From: CAYTMY01 sp964618075
GTDB taxonomy: Bacteria > Bacillota > Clostridia > Eubacteriales > Anaerofustaceae
DNA: 47,788 nucleotides
Reading direction: 5' to 3'
NCBI GenBank assembly: GCA_964618075.1
Contig: CAZTZO010000011.1
Coordinates: forward strand, 1 to 47,788
Numbering within the stretch: the stretch's first letter is position 1; each line of letters begins with the position of its first letter. The notes under the pieces were generated by a model, which worked only from the letters and a program-made list of their open reading frames with translations, was not told the DNA's origin and did no database searches. Both the position numbers and the translations under genes were made by a program. Shown piece after piece: positions 39,890-47,777 of this stretch.

Positions 39890-42800
39890 GTGATTAAGAA
39901 CATCAAAGACTTAAACGACATAAAAAAGGCTTACCTTGAAAAAACAGACAAATACAAATACAGAGTGCTTGTCTGCGGAGGCAGCGGCTGTGTTTCCTCC
40001 AACTGTGCCGAAGTAAAGAACGCTTTGATAGATGAAATAAATATTAAGGGCCTTAAAAACGACGTTGAAGTGATTACGACAGGCTGTATCGGTACTTGTG
40101 CCGTAGGCCCGATAGTATATGTTTTGCCGGATAATACATACTATACCCAGATGAGTGCGCAAAAGGCAGTGCGCGTTGTAGACGAGCATCTGACGGGCGG
40201 TTCTCCGATAGAAGAATATACGTTTTATGACGCTGTACAAAACAAGTACATTGCAAACATAAACGAGATACCTTTTTATAAAAGTCAAGTAAGAATTGCT
40301 CTTCGTAACTGCGGATTGATAGATGTGGATACCATAGAGTCTTATATTGCCAACGACGGTTATATGGCTATAGCCAAGATACTTAACGAAATGAAGCCGA
40401 TAGACGTCATAGGCGTAATGAAAGAATCGGGCTTGAGAGGGCGCGGAGGAGGAGGCTTCCCGACAGGAGTTAAGTGGGAGGCTTGCTACAATCAGAAAAG
40501 CGACGAAAAATATATTATATGCAACGCCGACGAGGGAGACCCGGGCGCCTTTATGGACAGAAGCGTTTTTGAAGGCGATGCGCACAGCGTTATAGAAGGC
40601 ATGATGATAGGCGGCTATGCTATCGGCGCGGCTAAAGGTTTTGTATATATTCGAGCAGAATATCCTCTGGCTCTCAAAAGGCTGGAGTCGGCACTAAAGG
40701 AAGCGCGAAGCAAGGGCTTGCTGGGCAAAAAAATATTCGGTTCCTCCTTTAATTTTGACATTGAAATAAGGATAGGCGCAGGAGCATTTGTTTGCGGTGA
40801 AGAAACTGCTCTTATGGCTTCTATCGAGGGTAAACGCGGCGAGCCCAGACAAAAGCCGCCGTTCCCGTTTGAAAGCGGACTGTATCAAAAGCCGACAATC
40901 ATAAATAACGTCGAAACCTTTGCCAATGTCGCTCCTATCATGCTTAAGGGTGCTAAGTGGTTCTGCACATACGGTACAGAGAAAAGTACAGGCACGAAGG
41001 TATTTGCTCTTTCGGGACACATACGTAATACAGGGCTTGTCGAAGTCCCGATGGGAGTGTCTCTTGGAGATATATTGTTTGATATCGGAGGAGGCATACC
41101 TGATAACAAGGAGTTTAAAAGCGCTCAGACGGGCGGGCCGTCCGGCGGATGCATAACAAAGGAATATTTAAATATTCCGATGGATTACGAGCATCTGTCT
41201 GAAGTCGGCTCTATAATGGGCTCCGGCGGACTTATAGTAATGAACGAAGATACCTGCATGGTAGATACGGCGCGCTTCTATCTTGATTTTATACAGGAGG
41301 AGAGCTGCGGTAAATGTACTGCGTGCAGGGTCGGTACGAAGCGTATGCTTGAAATTCTCGAGCGTATTACCGAAGGGAAGGGAAAAGACGGAGATATTGA
41401 GCTTTTAGAGGAGCTTGGCGCTGTTATTAAAGATTCCGCTATGTGCGGTCTCGGACAGACGGCTCCGAATCCCGTGCTTTCGACGATAAGATTTTTCAGA
41501 GAAGAATATGAGGAGCATATTTACGATAAGCATTGTCGCGCCGGAGTCTGCGCAGCGCTTTATAAAAGTCCGTGTGAAAACACTTGTCCCGCAGGCATCA
41601 ATATACCAGGGTTTATGGCTTTGGTTGCGGCAGGCAGATATACCGACGCATACAGGGTCATGTTCAGAGATAACCCCATGCCCGGTATATGCGGCAGAGT
41701 GTGTACACACCCTTGTGAGATGCGATGTAGAAGGGCAACAGTTGATGAAGCGATGTCTATACGCGAGATGAAGCGTTTTGCAAGTGACTGTGCTTACAAG
41801 GAGGATTTCCCGAAAAAGGATCAGATAACGCCGATAGCTGATTTAGACAAGCATGTGGCGGTTATAGGAGCCGGCCCGAGCGGACTGACGTGCGCATATT
41901 ATCTTGTAATGAAGGGATATAAGGTAGATGTTTATGAGTCCGAAAAGGAGCCGGGCGGCGTGCTTTTGTATGGTATACCGGAATACAGACTGCCAAAAGA
42001 CATATTAAAAAAGGAAATAGAAGTTATCAAGAGCGCAGGCGTAAATATCATAACGAACACTCCTATAGGAAAGAAGGTAAAGTTCGGAGATTTGAAGAGT
42101 AAATACGAGGCGATATATATTGCTTCGGGCGCTCAGATGGCAACTAAGCTTGGTATAGAGGGCGAGGAATTGTCTGGCGTGCACTTTGGGCTTGATTTCT
42201 TAAAGGAAGTAGCCTTGAAGTCGGATATAAGCTTTGCAGGGAAAAAGGTCGTCATCGTAGGAGGCGGCAACTCCGCAATAGATTCGGCAAGAACGGCAGT
42301 ACGTCTTGGCGCAGATAAAGTCACTATGGTCTACAGACGCGACAGAAGCGCCATGCCCGCGGACGAAATTGAAGTTAAGGAAGCCTTCGATGAGGGGATT
42401 CAGCTTGTTACGATGGTCAATCCCGTGAAATTTACCGGCAAAAACGGCAGACTCACGCAGATAATTTTGACGAAGATGCAATTCGGAGACTTTGATAAAT
42501 CGGCAAGAAGAAAGACCTTCCCGATAGAAGGAAGCGAATACACTATGGAAGCGGACGCTGTAATAGTGGCGGTAAGTCAGAGACCGATAACCGAGTTTGT
42601 GGCTAAGGGCGTTGTGTCGTTTGAAAAGTGGAACGGTATCGGAAGGTATATGGAAGGCTTCGATAAAGACGATGTAAGCGGTATTTTCGCAGGAGGCGAT
42701 CTTTACAGAGGGCCTTCGGACGTAGTTCACGTAATAAGCGACGGTAAGATAGCGGCGCAGGAGATAGATAAATATCTCGGTGGTGACGGAGTCCTTTATA

Positions 42801-42985
42801 AGGGGCCGACAGTCGAGCTTCCACAGCTGTATGACGAAGGTGAAATAGAGCCTCACGCAAGATATCCAAGGAAGAACCTTTCATCTCAGATAGCAAAGAC
42901 ATGCTTTGATGAATGTAACTTGGGCTTCCATAAGCTTGACGCTCACGCAGAAGCGATGCGTTGTCTGCACTGTGACAGGAGGTAG
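39890..42985 (+). CDS. hydB: HydB (NuoF-like) fused to an NfnB/GltD-like FAD oxidoreductase
   Basis: The 1031-residue protein is a two-enzyme fusion. Residues 25-120 are a [2Fe-2S] thioredoxin-like domain (C29, C34 and C39 near the first pair; TTGCIGTCAVGP for the second). Residues about 160-545 are a NuoF-type flavin subunit with GLRGRGGGGFPTGVKW and NADEGDPGAFMDR for FMN, GAGAFVCGEETALMASIEG for NADH, and ESCGKCTACRVGT for a [4Fe-4S] cluster. After CRAGVC (549-554) the usual HydB ferredoxin tail is missing. Instead an NfnB/GltD-like module runs from about 560 to 1031. It has CENTCP and CGRVCTHPCEMRC clusters, FAD loop GAGPSG (660-665), NAD(P) loop GGGNSA (791-796), YRRDRSAMPA, and the end EAMRCLHC. 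The start is GTG with GGGAG. It probably connects NAD(H) and NADP(H) to hydrogenase and ferredoxin. Confidence 0.93.
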   Translation: MIKNIKDLNDIKKAYLEKTDKYKYRVLVCGGSGCVSSNCAEVKNALIDEINIKGLKNDVEVITTGCIGTCAVGPIVYVLPDNTYYTQMSAQKAVRVVDEHLTGGSPIEEYTFYDAVQNKYIANINEIPFYKSQVRIALRNCGLIDVDTIESYIANDGYMAIAKILNEMKPIDVIGVMKESGLRGRGGGGFPTGVKWEACYNQKSDEKYIICNADEGDPGAFMDRSVFEGDAHSVIEGMMIGGYAIGAAKGFVYIRAEYPLALKRLESALKEARSKGLLGKKIFGSSFNFDIEIRIGAGAFVCGEETALMASIEGKRGEPRQKPPFPFESGLYQKPTIINNVETFANVAPIMLKGAKWFCTYGTEKSTGTKVFALSGHIRNTGLVEVPMGVSLGDILFDIGGGIPDNKEFKSAQTGGPSGGCITKEYLNIPMDYEHLSEVGSIMGSGGLIVMNEDTCMVDTARFYLDFIQEESCGKCTACRVGTKRMLEILERITEGKGKDGDIELLEELGAVIKDSAMCGLGQTAPNPVLSTIRFFREEYEEHIYDKHCRAGVCAALYKSPCENTCPAGINIPGFMALVAAGRYTDAYRVMFRDNPMPGICGRVCTHPCEMRCRRATVDEAMSIREMKRFASDCAYKEDFPKKDQITPIADLDKHVAVIGAGPSGLTCAYYLVMKGYKVDVYESEKEPGGVLLYGIPEYRLPKDILKKEIEVIKSAGVNIITNTPIGKKVKFGDLKSKYEAIYIASGAQMATKLGIEGEELSGVHFGLDFLKEVALKSDISFAGKKVVIVGGGNSAIDSARTAVRLGADKVTMVYRRDRSAMPADEIEVKEAFDEGIQLVTMVNPVKFTGKNGRLTQIILTKMQFGDFDKSARRKTFPIEGSEYTMEADAVIVAVSQRPITEFVAKGVVSFEKWNGIGRYMEGFDKDDVSGIFAGGDLYRGPSDVVHVISDGKIAAQEIDKYLGGDGVLYKGPTVELPQLYDEGEIEPHARYPRKNLSSQIAKTCFDECNLGFHKLDAHAEAMRCLHCDRR

Positions 42986-42990
42986 CGTAA

Positions 42991-44790
42991 ATGATCAATT
43001 TAACTTTAAACGGTAAAAATGTTAAAGCAAAGCAAGGCAGCACTATATTGCAGGCTGCCGCACAAAACGGTATAAATATACCGACCCTGTGCTATCTTGA
43101 GAACATCCACAAATTCGGCGGATGCAGGATATGCCTTGTTGAGGTTCAGGGCGCAAAGACGCTTCAGGCTTCCTGTATGGTGGAGGCTAAAGAGGGCATG
43201 GTAATAAACACAAACACAAAGAGAGTGCAAAACGCAAGGAAGGTTATGTATCAGCTTTTGATGTCAAATCATCCTGACGACTGTCTGAAATGTGTAAGGA
43301 ACCAATCGTGCGAGCTTCAGGCTTTGGGAAAACGCCTCGGCATAAGCGAAAAACGCTTCGAGGGTGAAAAAACAGATAAGCCTCTTGATGTAAGCGTATC
43401 GTTTACAAGAGATCCGAATAAATGCATATTGTGCCGCAGATGTGTCACCGTTTGCAACGAAATACAGACTACAGGTATCCTCAATGCGCAGAACAGAGGC
43501 TTTGATACTCAAATAAGCCCCGCTATGGGACTTAATATATCTGATGTCAGCTGTGCAATGTGCGGACAATGCACTGTTGTATGTCCTGTAGGCGCTTTAA
43601 GAGAGACAAGCTCCGTTGCAAAGGTATGGGACGCAATAAATGATAAGGAAAAGAGAGTTATAGTACAGACGGCTCCCGCCGTAAGAGCGTCTATCGCAGA
43701 ATGCTTCGGTATGCCTGCGGGCAAATGCGAAACGGGAAAGCTTGCAGCTTCGCTTCATAGAATGGGCTTTGATGATGTTTTTGATACGAACTGGAGTGCT
43801 GACTTAACGATAATGGAGGAGGGAACGGAGTTTTTAGAGCGCGCAAAGAAAGTGCTGACAGGTAAAAAGGCAGTCCTTCCGATGATCACAAGCTGCAGTC
43901 CCGGCTGGATAAAGTTTGCGGAACATAATTTCCCAAATCAGCTTGATCATCTTTCAACGTGCAAATCTCCGCATGCTATGTTCGGTGCGGTTTTAAAATC
44001 GTATTATGCCGAAAAAATAGGCGTAGACGCAAAGAATATGTTCGTGGTTTCGGTTATGCCGTGTACAGCCAAGAAGTTTGAGATAGAGCGTCCGGAAATG
44101 TGCAACGACGGACATAAAAATGTAGACGCCGTTATTACAGTGCGAGAGCTTGCCGATATGATCAAATCATCGGGCATAGATTTTGTCAATCTTCCCGATG
44201 AAGAGTTTGACGCTCCGCTCGGAATGTCAACAGGGGCAGCGGATATATTCGGACTTACAGGCGGTGTTATGGAGGCTGCGCTTCGCACGGTTTACGAGAT
44301 AGTTACAGGCAGAGAAATACCGTGTCCGAACCTACATGTCACAAGTATTGAAGGACTTGATGAAATCAAGGAGGGCAGTATAAAAATAGAGGAGCCTCTC
44401 AAGGAATATGCGTTCTTAGACGGCTTTGAAGTAAAGTTTGCTGTTACAAGCGGGTTAAAGGGAGCGCGAAAGCTCATGGAGCAGGTGGAAAACGGAACAT
44501 CGCCGTATCACTTCTTTGAGGTAATGGGCTGTCCCGGAGGCTGTATCACAGGCGGAGGTCAGCCGAGATGCGACGATATTGAAGAAACTCGTAAGAAAAG
44601 GATGCAGGCTCTGTACAAAGAGGATGAGGGTAAGAAATTGCGTAAATCTCATGAGAACCCGCAGCTTTTGGCATTTTATGAGGAATGGGGCGAACCGTGC
44701 TCTCATCGCTCTCACGAATATCTCCATACGCACTATGTGCCGAGAGGAATATTCAACGAGCTTACAGACGAACGTATAGAAAGTAAATAG
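42991..44790 (+). CDS. hydA: [FeFe]-hydrogenase catalytic subunit HydA
   Basis: The 599-residue subunit starts with a plant-type [2Fe-2S] domain (1-75). A NuoG-type histidine-ligated cluster segment (HPDDCLKCVRNQSCEL) and two [4Fe-4S] motifs (CILCRRCVTVCNE, CAMCGQCTVVCP) follow. The H-cluster domain has L1 TSCSPGW (C302, S303), L2 MPCTAKKFE (C358) and L3 EVMGCPGGCITGGGQP (C514, C518). The C-terminus is the small-subunit-like domain with LLAFYEEWG and LHTHYVPR. It makes or oxidises H2 in the cytoplasm with the HydB and HydC partners. Serine at the second position of TSCCPxW is a variant I associate with multimeric hydrogenases. GGAGG overlaps the hydB stop. Confidence 0.95.
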   Translation: MINLTLNGKNVKAKQGSTILQAAAQNGINIPTLCYLENIHKFGGCRICLVEVQGAKTLQASCMVEAKEGMVINTNTKRVQNARKVMYQLLMSNHPDDCLKCVRNQSCELQALGKRLGISEKRFEGEKTDKPLDVSVSFTRDPNKCILCRRCVTVCNEIQTTGILNAQNRGFDTQISPAMGLNISDVSCAMCGQCTVVCPVGALRETSSVAKVWDAINDKEKRVIVQTAPAVRASIAECFGMPAGKCETGKLAASLHRMGFDDVFDTNWSADLTIMEEGTEFLERAKKVLTGKKAVLPMITSCSPGWIKFAEHNFPNQLDHLSTCKSPHAMFGAVLKSYYAEKIGVDAKNMFVVSVMPCTAKKFEIERPEMCNDGHKNVDAVITVRELADMIKSSGIDFVNLPDEEFDAPLGMSTGAADIFGLTGGVMEAALRTVYEIVTGREIPCPNLHVTSIEGLDEIKEGSIKIEEPLKEYAFLDGFEVKFAVTSGLKGARKLMEQVENGTSPYHFFEVMGCPGGCITGGGQPRCDDIEETRKKRMQALYKEDEGKKLRKSHENPQLLAFYEEWGEPCSHRSHEYLHTHYVPRGIFNELTDERIESK

Positions 44791-44805
44791 TAAAAGCTTC
44801 ATTTA

Positions 44806-44850
44806 AAACAATGTCCGAGCTTATTAATGCCCGGGCATTGTTTCATTTTG
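44806..44850 (+). terminator. Terminator of the hydrogenase operon
   Basis: AAACAATG (44806-44813) pairs with CATTGTTT (44836-44843), with inner GC pairs, and TTCATTTTG follows. It separates hydA from nth. Confidence 0.7.
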
Positions 44851-44926
44851 ATTTATCGCCAAAACCGGTTTTCTTTTCTTGCATATTACATATAAGAGAT
44901 ATTATAATTTGATAAAGAGGTCAAGA

Positions 44927-45559
44927 GTGAATAAAGAAACCGCTTTAGAAATATACAAGGCTCTGAAAAAAGCATATCCCGATGCAAAATGCGGGCTTTC
45001 TCATAATAGTCCTTACGAGCTTTTGTGCGCGACAGTACTGAGCGCTCAGTGTACGGATATCCGCGTAAACGAGGTTACAAAGGTGCTGTTTAAAAAGGCA
45101 GATACCCCTAAGGAAATGTTGGATTTAGGTTATGAGCAGCTTGAAAAAACCGTTCATTCCTGTGGGCTGAGCGCGTCCAAGTCGAAAAATATAATTGCAC
45201 TGAGTAAACTATTAATAGAAAAATATGACGGAATGGTACCGGATACGTTAGAGGAGCTGATTTCTTTACCCGGGGTGGGAAGAAAGACAGCCAATGTAAT
45301 GCTGTCGAATATCTTCAATAAAAATGCCATAGCTGTCGATACTCATGTGCAGCGCGTTTCCAACCGTTTGGGATTGGCAAACAGCAGGGACGTTTTAAAC
45401 ACGGAAAAACAGCTTATGGAAATACTCGACGAGGATAAATGGTCCGAAATGCATCATCTTTTGATATATCACGGCAGAAATATATGCTTTGCAAGAAGTC
45501 CTGTTTGCTCTAAATGCCCTGTCGAGAGGCTTTGTCAGTGGAACGAGAAAGCCTTTTGA
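44927..45559 (+). CDS. nth: Endonuclease III
   Basis: The 210-residue DNA glycosylase/AP lyase removes oxidised pyrimidines. The helix-hairpin-helix LPGVGRKTANVML holds catalytic K120, and AVDTHVQRV holds D138. Both numbers equal those of E. coli Nth when the GTG at 44927 is used. The [4Fe-4S] site C-x6-C-x2-C-x5-C is intact at the C-terminus. AGAGG lies six bases before that GTG. A longer in-frame TTG start at 44879 is not supported. Confidence 0.95.
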   Translation: MNKETALEIYKALKKAYPDAKCGLSHNSPYELLCATVLSAQCTDIRVNEVTKVLFKKADTPKEMLDLGYEQLEKTVHSCGLSASKSKNIIALSKLLIEKYDGMVPDTLEELISLPGVGRKTANVMLSNIFNKNAIAVDTHVQRVSNRLGLANSRDVLNTEKQLMEILDEDKWSEMHHLLIYHGRNICFARSPVCSKCPVERLCQWNEKAF

Positions 45560-45572
45560 ATAAAAAGCTTAA

Positions 45573-45601
45573 TTGACATGATAAATATTTTTTGATATAC
45601 T
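45573..45601 (+). promoter_or_regulatory. Promoter of tRNA-Leu
   Basis: A perfect TTGACA (45573-45578), 17 bp and TATACT (45596-45601), placing the transcript start about ten bases before the tRNA. Confidence 0.85.
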
Positions 45602-45617
45602 TTTACGGTTGTATTAT

Positions 45618-45703
45618 GCGGGCATGGTGGAATTGGCAGACACGCAAGATTTAGGATCTTGTGCCTTATAGGTGTGCAGGTTCAAGTCCTGTTGCCCGCA
45701 CCA
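45618..45703 (+). tRNA. tRNA-Leu (anticodon UAG), CCA encoded
   Basis: The acceptor stem GCGGGCA pairs with TGCCCGC, followed by A and CCA. The anticodon stem CAAGA/TCTTG encloses TTTAGGA with anticodon TAG. A long variable arm and the T arm CAGG-TTCAAGT-CCTG give a class II tRNA. It reads CUA and probably other CUN codons. tRNA-Leu 3' ends are common integration sites, and recombinase remnants follow, but I see no repeated att sequence. Confidence 0.97.
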
Positions 45704-45726
45704 TATATGTAAGATAAAAAAGATAT

Positions 45727-45765
45727 CGCGCCTTGAGCCTCGGGTTTTCCGAGGCTTTTGCGCGC
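45727..45765 (+). terminator. Terminator downstream of tRNA-Leu
   Basis: GCCTCGG-GTTTT-CCGAGGC (45737-45755) followed by TTTT forms the core. An outer CGCG/CGCG pairing closes a larger stem. Confidence 0.75.
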
Positions 45766-45826
45766 TTATTTGGACTTTTTTGAAATCCAACAAAAATGAT
45801 GTAAGACCAGGTTTTTTAGCGACTGA

Positions 45827-45841
45827 GGTGATTCGAACACC
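45827..45841 (-). repeat. T-arm-like hairpin on the minus strand
   Basis: On the minus strand GGTG-TTCGAAT-CACC forms a 4-bp stem with the seven-base loop of a tRNA T arm. No full tRNA can be folded around it. It may be a tRNA-derived scrap near an integration site or chance. Confidence 0.25.
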
Positions 45842-45878
45842 CCATTTTCAACAAAAACCGCCTTAATTGCAAAAAATG

Positions 45879-45913
45879 AGACGCTTGAAAGAAGGATTCA
45901 AGCGTCTATTTTT
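45879..45913 (+). terminator. Terminator or stem before the recombinase remnants
   Basis: AGACGCTTGAA (45879-45889) pairs perfectly with TTCAAGCGTCT (45897-45907) and is followed by ATTTTTA. Confidence 0.75.
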
Positions 45914-45946
45914 ATACCCAAAATCAACAAAGAAAAGGAGAAATGA

Positions 45947-46011
45947 ATGTACTTAGTAACAGCTACAAATCCGGAAACAAAACGAACCGCAAGGCTGCTG
46001 CTTCCGATCAA
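45947..46011 (+). CDS. 5' fragment of an unrecognised gene running into the assembly gap
   Basis: The frame starting at the ATG at 45947 has AGGAG six bases ahead and reads MYLVTATNPETKRTARLLLPI up to the run of N. A second ATG at 45943 is only two bases from the ribosome site and gives a less protein-like sequence. I do not recognise the protein. Its position suggests a gene of a mobile element. Confidence 0.35.
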
Positions 46012-46021
46012 NNNNNNNNNN
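46012..46021. other. Run of 10 N (assembly gap)
   Basis: Ten undetermined bases interrupt the sequence. The true gap size is unknown, so the reading frames on both sides cannot be joined and the two sides may not be adjacent in the genome. Confidence 0.99.
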
Positions 46022-46023
46022 CA

Positions 46024-46305
46024 GAGCTGAAAGCAAAGCTTGAAGAGTTAAAAAAGAAAAAGCTCATGCTGCTTGATGAGGATGACAATACGCTCGCGTC
46101 CGCCACGGAGGAAATAGTATGCGTGCTTGAAGACCATCAAGACGTGATAGATACGGTGACAAAAGAATTGCTGGATGTAGTATTTGAGAGAATAGAAGCC
46201 ATCCCCGGATACAGCTTGAAATTCACACTTAAGAACGGGATGGTGCTCACCGAGAAGATCGACAAGAAAGAGAGACGAAAGGATAATGACCCCGTTCGGG
46301 TATGA
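46024..46305 (+). pseudogene. C-terminal fragment of a large serine recombinase
   Basis: After the gap the frame reads ELKAKLEELKKKKLML, a coiled-coil-like segment, then DVVFERIEAIPGYSLKFTLKNG and MVLTEKIDKK before the stop. This is the usual end of large serine recombinases of clostridial elements: coiled coil, then a short beta domain ending in LKNG. The catalytic and zinc-binding parts would lie in or before the gap. It overlaps the next fragment by 20 bp. Confidence 0.55.
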
Positions 46306-46706
46306 GATGGAAGACGGCATTGTGAGAATAAAAGAAGAGGAAGCGGCAATCGTCCGGGAGGTTTTCCAGAAATACATCTCAGGAAGGACTGACATTGCTT
46401 TCCCGAGAACTGACAGACAGAAAGACAGTCCATTCCCAATGCCGCACCGATTGGAATAAGAACAGAGTCAAGCGGATGTTGGAAGAAGAACGATATCTCG
46501 GTAAGGGGGACTATCCGCAGATCATATTGCAAACCGAGTTTAACGCCGCACAAGGCGTAAGAAAAGTTAGGAAGCAATATAAGCCAAACAAAGAGCCGCT
46601 GTGCCTAAAGCTGATCGAGGACAAACTCAGCTGTATGCAGTGCGGCTCTTTGCTTACAAAAGGAAAAGACGTATATGACAGAGTATCTGAAGCAAATGTT
46701 TTCTGA
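46286..46706 (+). pseudogene. Frameshifted recombinase-domain fragment with cut zinc ribbon
   Basis: The frame from 46286 reads MTPFGYEMEDGIVRIKEEEA, then AIVREVFQKYISGRTDIA. This is the middle recombinase domain without the N-terminal catalytic serine domain. Near 46400 one extra T in a TTT run shifts the frame. In the new frame the homology continues as SRELTDRKT, DWNKNRVKRMLEEERYLGKGDYP and a zinc-ribbon start LSCMQCGSLLTKGKD. The ribbon is then cut off where the SIMPL gene begins. Some tandem recombinase arrays have a naturally catalytic-less member, so only the frameshift and 3' loss are clear damage. Confidence 0.65.
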
Positions 46707-47217
46707 TTTAGGATATGATCGTGAAGATATTAAGACCTTGAGCTTTAATGTAAGTGCTGAGTATGAGAGCTATCAGGCAAAGGACAAAAGCTGGAAAAGA
46801 AGATTTGAAGGATATAAATATGTGCATCGAATGAAGATTGAATTTCCTGCTGATAATAAGAGGCTGGGTAAGGTACTATTTAAACTTGGACATTCTTCGG
46901 TAAGGCCGGAGTTTCGTATAGAATATACGGTAGCGGAGCCGGAGAAATGCAAAAACGAGTTGTTGGCAAATGCGGTAACAGACGCAAAAGCAAAGGCAGA
47001 TATTCTTTCAAAAGCATCAGGAGTAAGTCTGGGAGAGATTATTACAATAGATTATTCTTGGGCGAAAATAGATTTTGTATCAAGACCAATGGACAAACTG
47101 ATGCTGGAGGAATGTTGTGTCAGGAGCTGTGAGCCGGATGAAGCTTATGATATTGACATTAACCCGGATGATATAGATGTGACAGACAGTGTTACGGTTG
47201 TGTGGGGAATAAAATAG
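46675..47217 (+). CDS. SIMPL-domain (DUF541) protein, N-terminally truncated
   Basis: The 180-residue frame has the SIMPL pattern: GYDREDIKTLSFNVSAEYESY, then GYKYVHRMKIEF, a helix with NAVTDAKAKADILSKASGVSLGEI and the final ITIDYSW. Typical SIMPL proteins have about 45 more residues at the N-terminus, including the first strand and helix. These are missing because the gene abuts the recombinase fragment. The ATG used here is probably internal to the original gene. The function of the family is unclear. The coding sequence is visibly more AT-rich than the main part of the window. Confidence 0.65.
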   Translation: MTEYLKQMFSDLGYDREDIKTLSFNVSAEYESYQAKDKSWKRRFEGYKYVHRMKIEFPADNKRLGKVLFKLGHSSVRPEFRIEYTVAEPEKCKNELLANAVTDAKAKADILSKASGVSLGEIITIDYSWAKIDFVSRPMDKLMLEECCVRSCEPDEAYDIDINPDDIDVTDSVTVVWGIK

Positions 47218-47351
47218 ATGTGAATTTTAAGTATCAAGTAAAAAATATAATAACATTGCGAAAAGAAGACTGATATTTTAGCCAGTTTACTTTTTTATTT
47301 TTGATAATTTTTATTTTGGGAAGAGTTTTTATAGATTAAAACTGAAAGATA

Positions 47352-47360
47352 TGCTATAAT
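47352..47360 (+). promoter_or_regulatory. Extended -10 promoter of the DUF134 gene
   Basis: TG (47352-47353), one base and TATAAT (47355-47360), without a good -35. The leader would be about 24 bases with GAGGTGATA before the ATG. The rest of 47218-47390 is AT-rich and shows nothing else. Confidence 0.6.
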
Positions 47361-47390
47361 AAACATATGTCGGAAACGTGAGGTGATAAT

Positions 47391-47771
47391 ATGCCAAGAC
47401 CACAAAGGTGTAGAAGAGTCTGTAGTGAACCGGAATATTCATGTTTTGAACCGGAAGGAGTTACAAATCCAGAAAGTGTGGTTCTTTCTGTCGATGAATA
47501 TGAAGTGATAAGGCTTGTAGACTTTGAAAAACAAAATCATGAACAATGCGCTGCAGTAATGGATATTTCACGCACGACAGTCACAGAAATATATGAAAGA
47601 GCAAGATATAAAATTTCGGACTGTATTGTGAATGGGAAACAATTAGTGATATCCGGCGGGAATTATAGAATCTGTAGCGGTAAACATAAAGCTTGTTGTG
47701 AAAGACCATGCCAGAGATATGTAGAAGATTTAGGGCAACACCGCACAATTGCCAAAAGCGAAAAGAAGTGA
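47391..47771 (+). CDS. DUF134 family DNA-binding protein
   Basis: The 126-residue protein opens MPRPQRCRRVC, the DUF134 (UPF0251) signature. It has LSVDEYEVIRLVDFEKQNHEQCAAVMDISRTTV, a helix-turn-helix of the sigma-70 region 4 type (read at AAVMDISRTTV). Cysteine pairs at both ends (RRVC and CERPC) suggest bound metal. Members often lie beside dinitrogenase-cofactor-like or Mrp-type ATPase genes and are thought to regulate them. Such a partner would lie beyond the right edge. Confidence 0.85.
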   Translation: MPRPQRCRRVCSEPEYSCFEPEGVTNPESVVLSVDEYEVIRLVDFEKQNHEQCAAVMDISRTTVTEIYERARYKISDCIVNGKQLVISGGNYRICSGKHKACCERPCQRYVEDLGQHRTIAKSEKK

Positions 47772-47777
47772 TATAAT
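47749..47777 (+). promoter_or_regulatory. Promoter placing a leaderless start at the right edge
   Basis: TTGCCA (47749-47754), 17 bp and TATAAT (47772-47777) are followed by six bases and ATG at 47784. The expected transcript start falls on the A of that ATG. The open frame runs out of the window after ATGAA. Confidence 0.55.

Noticed and set aside
39911..40585. 224-residue open frame antisense to the hydB fusion gene
   Set aside because: It mirrors a clear coding sequence and shows no recognisable domain. Other long antisense frames at 14521-15072 and 42200-42856 were rejected for the same reason.
39321..44790. Respiratory complex I fragment (nuoEFG)
   Set aside because: The third gene has complete L1-L3 H-cluster motifs and there are no membrane or quinone-module genes, so this is a soluble hydrogenase.
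45672..45866. 64-residue frame starting inside tRNA-Leu
   Set aside because: It begins within the tRNA, runs through a terminator hairpin and has no ribosome site.
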